A stretch of 64,000 nt of DNA from Mactra quadrangularis. Taxonomy: Eukaryota; Mollusca; Bivalvia; Venerida; Mactridae. Position numbers and translations under genes: made by a program. Shown here piece by piece: positions 59,266-64,000 of the stretch (its first letter is position 1; every line of letters begins with the position of its first letter). The notes beneath the pieces are model-generated. The model did no database searches. It saw only the letters and a list, made by a program, of their open reading frames with translations, and was not told the origin of the DNA. The stretch lies in assembly GCA_025267735.1 (NCBI GenBank), contig CM046311.1, forward strand, positions 31,782,895-31,846,894, in the 5' to 3' direction.

Positions 59266-59447
59266 CTTAAAAGTAGAATTTTTTTTTCAGTCTTTGACAA
59301 ACTTCGACTAGCATAAGAAATAACTCTAGTTCGACCATTCTGTTTCTGGCATAAAACAGCTCCAAGTGACTTTGAACAAGCATCAACATGTAATTCAAAA
59401 GGTTTATCAAACTGAGGATAAGCTAGAATCGGGGGACTGGTCAACAT
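59253..59447 (-). pseudogene. gypsy RNase H N-terminal part
   Basis: Frame with PPILAYPQFDKPFELHVDAC and GAVLCQKQNGRTRVISYASR. It has the first RNase H Asp in HVDAC. It is preceded in frame by the RT-RH connection (QYQWKWDTEQQVTFEKIKS) up to about 59521. The frame breaks near 59280 in a run of T on the plus strand, before the conserved Glu helix. Confidence 0.8.
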
Positions 59448-59521
59448 TGATTTAATTTTTTCAAAAGTTACCTGTTGTTCTGTATCCCACTTCCACTGAT
59501 ATTGTTTTGAAGGTGTGCCAT

Positions 59522-59964
59522 AATATTAGATAGTTCGTCCACAGATTAGCCCATACCGAACTGTCCAGAAGCAGTAGGATGTTGATTTGGCTACAAAATA
59601 TTTTATCTCTGTATACTGTTAATCCCGTTCTCGAGTGTTACAGGCAGGATTTAGTGCACGTCTGAAAGTGATGAATAAAGAAAAAGTTAAAAGATCCTTT
59701 GACAGGAACAGTGAGTAACAGAAATCAACCGATTTGCAGGCCAGGGTTTTTTGTTTGTATTATACAAAAGTATAACTGTCATTGATCGCTTTTTTGTTCG
59801 ATACGGAAATGATCGATCCGATATATCTATCGAACATACAATGCCGGTATTCGATATATATCGTATACTAGTGTAAAGCCCTTGTACTAGGTAATACCTT
59901 ACGTTCCCCTCGCTGCTCAGTGAATACATCACATTCACCCGCTTCTTTTAAATGTGTTGAATTA
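59522..59964. other. intergenic, nothing recognised
   Basis: About 440 bp between the gypsy fragment and block P copy 2. It contains several close TCGATA/TATCGA words (59800-59860) but no gene or clear repeat. Confidence 0.4.
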
Positions 59965-60740
59965 TCAAAACATGCTTGAAATCGCCATTTAGTCGTGTAT
60001 ACTCCATAGATTTAAAACACTCAAGCAATATGCGCTACCGTTTTATACCGCCTTAAGTCTATTTTTTGAATGTACACAAATGAGCGTGCTCAGCAGCGTG
60101 TTCAGTTACCTTGAACGTTCCGTAATGGAAGAATCGGAACAACTTAACCAATAGACAACTCAACCCGAGACAACTAAATCTACTAACGGATTGAGTTGTC
60201 CCAACGTTGTGTTAAGTATTGCACGGGTTAAGTTGTCTTCGGGTTGAGTTCTCCCGTATACGTTAAGTTAGCTAACAGTAGTTACTGAACACGGGGCTGG
60301 AAAAGATATGTAAAACCAGTGAGTCTATTCATAGAATACCAGGAATTAGCGCCCTATGTAAAACCATTGATTTAGATTCGCCCCGAAGTAGGCAAAATAG
60401 GTTTGCATTTTTTCAACAAATGCGAGTTTTAAAAAGAATAAAACATGTTACATTTTGTTTAGCAATTTTCTTGGTATTATATTGCAACTTTCTATTTACT
60501 GGCACACGTTTATATATTGACAATGGTATTTTCAGTAATTCAAGCAGGTAACCCGACAAAACATGGCTTCGACGAGTCCATTCACGCACCCCTAATTTGA
60601 TTTTTCGATGTCCAGTTTTTCATCATGTGACCTCAAATGCATCGTTTTGATTGGCTTTAGGCAACAGGTGGTGACTACAAAATGCTCAAATCTTGATAAT
60701 TGTCTATATCGCAAGGACCGGCGATAATGATATTGACCTT
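59965..60740. repeat. duplicated block P, copy 2
   Basis: Counterpart of 36470-37280, enlarged by the MITE at 60098-60292. In the first copy P lies about 2.2 kb upstream of TLR-3, so this copy hints at further duplicated units to the right of the window. Confidence 0.7.
60098..60292. mobile_element. 195-bp MITE in block P copy 2
   Basis: Ends GTGTTCAGTTA and AGTTACTGAACAC are inverted. A second nested inverted pair (GACAACTCAACCCGAGACAACT and its near-complement around 60232-60255) lies inside. Block P copy 1 lacks this segment (compare 36560), giving an empty site. No coding capacity. Confidence 0.6.
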
Positions 60741-61930
60741 TACTATTAACTTTTAAACGGCCAAGGAAAGTTTACCAAATTCCAATTTAGCTGAAAAACT
60801 TTATACGCATTTGTATTGGTTGAACGTGTAAACAACGCCTTATATGGTATTATCATACTAGTGTATGGTCAATGGTTACTTTCATTTTTGTTAATTTTCT
60901 GTTATCCGACTAATGCAAAACTGTCCAACATCTTTGAATTTCGACATTTTGATATTACAGGCGTGAGAACTTGTTGCATCTATTTTTTTTAAATCACGTG
61001 ACAGTCATGCAATTTAAATGTTTGTGTTTCTGCTCTAAATAGAAATGTCAGTTTGCACGTAGTATTTTAGCACAGATAGAAAGTGAAGGAGAGAATCTTT
61101 CGAATCGGTTCATTGGAGAGTAGTCATACCTTTATGTGTTAATGAAGAATTTTGTTGCGGGTACACGGAAGGATTTAACACTTATCTCAATTCCGAAAAG
61201 ATGTGCCTAAATACAAAGGCAAGCTATTTCGAAACGAAATCATAATTTTTTTAAAACATAACATGCAGCAAATATAGAAACTTAGAAATGTAAGGTTCAA
61301 ACGACATTTGTACACGTGAAAAAATTTACTCGGACTCGTAAAACATAATTCATTCGAACAAATTAAATACTGGCGAGCTTTTCAAGCGTGTCGAAAGGAT
61401 TTGCAGAAATGTGTTAATGTAAAACGCTGATTTTTCGTGTGTTACATTGTTGATAGAAATATTGTCTTTATGGTTTCAAAAAAAAATGCTTTTTCTATGT
61501 TACTTTTAACGAAAATGGGCTGTACAATGATTGAATCAAAAAACCAATAAATGTCGGCGGTAGAAATCGAAAGGATTTATGTCACGTGACTTTTGTCCAT
61601 TGCTATCAAAATCTACCCATCACAATATCACGACGTTGAGACGCCGTGAAATAAAAGTATGTAAAGTTGCATTTCAAATGAAATTTTTTTCTGTATATTA
61701 CAGTGCTCATAAATGTATACCATTACGGTTGTATAGAAGAATCATTTTGATTGGCTCGAACTTGAGCCCAGCGTATGGAAACGATATCTTGTGTTATTTC
61801 TTAGAATATTTGTTTAATATATTTGTTATCAATTATGATGGTCAATTGCAAAATCTTTTTTTATAAAAAAAATCATCCTAGTGTTTTTAACAGGTTTTTG
61901 TTTACATCCGGTAGAATGGTTAAAATATGT
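60741..61930. other. intergenic, nothing recognised
   Basis: About 1.2 kb of AT-rich DNA between blocks P and Q (copy 2). The 95-codon frame at 61579-61866 has no recognisable domain and is not called. Confidence 0.4.
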
Positions 61931-62043
61931 AAGCGATATACCACGAGTGCTGTCCAATATGTTAGATATTGGATAGCTGAGGCGCTTTAGCACCGAAGCG
62001 TATCCAATGTCTAACATATTGGGCTGCTCGAGGGGTATATCTT
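61931..62043. repeat. fold-back (hairpin) element
   Basis: Imperfect inverted repeat. The inner arms CCAATATGTTAGATATTGG and CCAATGTCTAACATATTGG enclose GGCGCTTTAGCACCGAAGCG. The outer arms GATATACCACGAG and CTCGAGGGGTATATC extend it. A more degraded copy begins block Q copy 1 near 46825. Typical of a MITE. Confidence 0.65.
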
Positions 62044-62990
62044 ACTTAAATCACAGCTCACCAACATAATGATTATAATTATGATACAAAACCATTTTAA
62101 CTTAACAGCTATTGCAGATAACTATTTCAGAATTATACATTTAAATAATATGTTTATCAAATTTGAATAAATATAGAAAATATTAATTTTTTCCCATATG
62201 GTGCTCCTCTAGTCCGACAATTTTATGAATGTTTGTTCACGAGATTTTCGTGCAGAATCTTTCACATAAAAAGCTTAAGTGTATTTAAGACCGTGGTCGT
62301 TTATTTCGTTTCTGTTCTTCGTTTAGCCGGATTTTTTTATATACGTGTAACATGTTTGAAAGATCTAAATTATCTTTGAAATTAAAGTTGGTGTTTTTTT
62401 TATATACTGTTTATAACTCGGAATACATTCGTTCGGAGATACATACATTAAGATGGTTGCAATGTATACAAAATGTGGTGTTTTAGGAGGATCATCAACA
62501 GATTCCAGTCATGTCCAAGGCACGATATTAGCAACAGCCTGACACATGGCTGACCAATGAACTTGATGAGAAACTTGATGAGGAACAGGGTAATGGTAAG
62601 TTAAAAATATCAATGTAAATTTATATTAGGTTAACAATTATAGTGAAGTCAAATGGAGACCCTGGGCTATGCGTGCATAAAATAATTAGTGTTGCTCTGA
62701 TGCAACGTTAAAGCTCCCTGTTTATTCATTCATCCTTCGTATGCAACATGTTTGTCCTTTTTACGTATCAATCTATATTCGGTTCGTGGCTCAAACCTAT
62801 GATCGTTTTATCACGTGGAGAGGTCGTTACCCAAATGGTCATTATTTCCGACATTAATAACTTCATATTATTGATGGTTGATGATGTTTAATGTCATTTT
62901 GTTAACGCTGGAAGTTTAAGCATTGGCTATAATGTTTCTGTGGTCTAGTACAAGAATTACCTATCTCTGCCATAATATTGTCTATGGTAT
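62044..62990. repeat. duplicated block Q, copy 2
   Basis: Counterpart of 46890-47780, with shared words listed for copy 1. No coding gene. Short indels separate the copies. Confidence 0.7.
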
Positions 62991-63869
62991 TGCTCAATAA
63001 GACACAAAGGGGACGTCAGGATCACAGCATACTAAATGCAATGTTACTTTTATTTAAAATAAAGCATTTTTGGCCTGATGACGAATTTCGTTCAGCAATT
63101 ATTTTAAATAACCCTATATTTTGTTCTTATCACGCGTTCCTATATAAGAATACAAAACTTTATATGTTGAACCATTGGCAAGTAATGGCTTACTGTGTGG
63201 ACAGATTATGTATCAAAATGTTGTAAAAATCTAGTTCGGGTCTAAGTATAGTCATGCTAAACTTACGTATTTCTTCTCAATTTTCAGGAAACGACAGCGC
63301 AACGTTGACAAAATGTAAATAGGCATTACATGGTTGAAATTGATGTCTTCATTTCGAAGGGGCAAAGTGAAACATGTCATACAAAATGATCGGGTTAGAG
63401 TTCATAATTATGAATGTGTAATGTTGCCAACGGTGACTCGACCTTGGCTATTTGGTGCGATACTTGATGAAACTTAGTTGAATAATTTTATTTGGGATTT
63501 TTGTAGTGACAAGGCTTATAACAGTTGTGTAGAAAAAAGATTTAGCTGCAAGACTATGTACAGGAAAAATAAAAAATTACTTTCTATATATTAAATATGA
63601 ATTAGAATATAAACGAGAGAGCTACCTGTGGTCCTGACCAGTGATTTTAAGTCAAAGCCAATCAGAAAATACTGAAAAAACTTTTTGCAAGGTCTACACC
63701 AAATGCCTAGGTATGAGAAAATATTGTTGACAACTCCAATGTAGGCCATTCACTATAATGAAAAGAGCTTTTGATAAAGTTAACATGACTGCTGACACTA
63801 CACACTCCCAACAAGCTGTAATGCGCCCATTATTCCATAGTTATAATGTTAACTCATATTCACAACTCT
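62991..63869. other. intergenic, nothing recognised
   Basis: AT-rich. The 82-codon frame at 62978-63226 begins without good context, has no domain and is not called. Confidence 0.4.
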
Positions 63870-64000
63870 GATAACCTAGTGGCTGAGCGTCCGCTTCAGG
63901 AGTGGGAGGTTGGGGGCTCGATCCCTGGCCACGTCATACCAAAGACGATGAAAAAATGGTAAAAGCAGCTCTCTTTTTTGGCGCTAGCATTAAAAGGGTA
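63870..64000 (+). mobile_element. tRNA-derived SINE, 3' end beyond window
   Basis: tRNA-like head with A-box-like TAGTGGCTGAGCG (63877-63889) and a B box, GGCTCGATCCC (63915-63925). It is followed by GGCCACGTCATACCAAAGAC and an ATGAAAAAATGGTA body. A different family from the SINE at 43.7 kb. It resembles SINE heads I recall as common in bivalve genomes, from memory, not a search. Truncated by the window edge. Confidence 0.7.

Larger units (their letters stand above)
58165..59521 (-). mobile_element. Ty3/gypsy pol fragment, canonical order, truncated
   Basis: Minus-strand piece of a second LTR element: RT-RNase H connection, RNase H, then integrase, without LTRs. It is cut at the 5' side before RNase H and at the 3' side inside the integrase core at SAYRPQ, directly against the TLR-4 3' flank. 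Frameshifts split it near 59260 and near 58450. Distinct from the 28-34 kb element in sequence and in domain order. Confidence 0.85.

Overview
Organism and overall character. This is an AT-rich animal nuclear window that most likely comes from a bivalve mollusc. The basis is single-exon Toll-like receptor genes in an expanded tandem family, tRNA-derived SINEs with A and B boxes, Tc1/mariner, L1/Tx1-like, jockey-like and Ty3/gypsy elements, and many fold-back elements. Nothing prokaryotic is present: no operons, no CRISPR. The species cannot be named from the sequence alone.

The gene family. Four tandem, same-strand copies of one intronless TLR gene (signal peptide, degenerate LRR ectodomain, one juxtamembrane LRRCT, one TM segment, TIR) start near 1.5, 13.6, 39.5 and 54.6 kb. 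Only TLR-3 (39531-41831, 766 aa) is intact. TLR-1 has a net 8-bp deletion after the TM that puts its otherwise clean TIR in another frame. TLR-2 has a 180-bp MITE inserted in the start of the TIR plus a later stop. TLR-4 has an early frameshift and a deletion of about 590 bp in the LRRs, but its LRRCT-TM-TIR end is open. All copies share a conserved box 73-75 bp upstream of the homologous ATG. TLR-1 and TLR-2 share one distal 5' flank; TLR-3 and TLR-4 share another. The 3' flanks are homologous for kilobases.

Layout. 1-1526: TLR-1 5' flank. 1527-3783: TLR-1. 3784-8177: 3' flank. 8178-8690: array of ACGT-centred palindromes. 10030-13584: TLR-2 5' flank carrying a 353-bp MITE and an insertion of about 1.8 kb with two long fold-backs and a CRE/TATA cluster. 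13585-16047: TLR-2 relic. 16048-20769: 3' flank. 20770-22510: 5'-truncated L1/Tx1-like LINE (minus strand). 24986-26605: Tc1-like element with broken transposase and a putative 107-bp intron. 27526-27624: MITE. 28239-34291: full-length Ty3/gypsy-type LTR element (minus strand) with the unusual order gag-PR-IN-RT-RH. 36470-37280: duplicated block P. 39531-41831: TLR-3. 41832-46220: 3' flank with a SINE and a TIR element. 46820-47780: duplicated block Q. 47930-49540: satellite-like repeats with alternating spacing. 49745-51570: jockey-like LINE relic (minus strand). 54634-56326: TLR-4 relic. 58165-59521: second, canonical-order gypsy fragment (minus strand). 59965-62990: second copies of P and Q. 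63870-64000: SINE cut by the window edge.

How it fits together. The window is a birth-and-death immune receptor cluster. Segmental duplication makes new TLR copies, and transposons and small deletions break them. Empty sites in sister copies let several insertions be ordered relative to the duplications. No wholly new molecular system is demonstrated. The most unusual items are the pol gene order of the LTR element, the MITE-terminated TLR-2 frame, the TIR-less TLR-1 frame, the putative transposase intron and the palindrome array.
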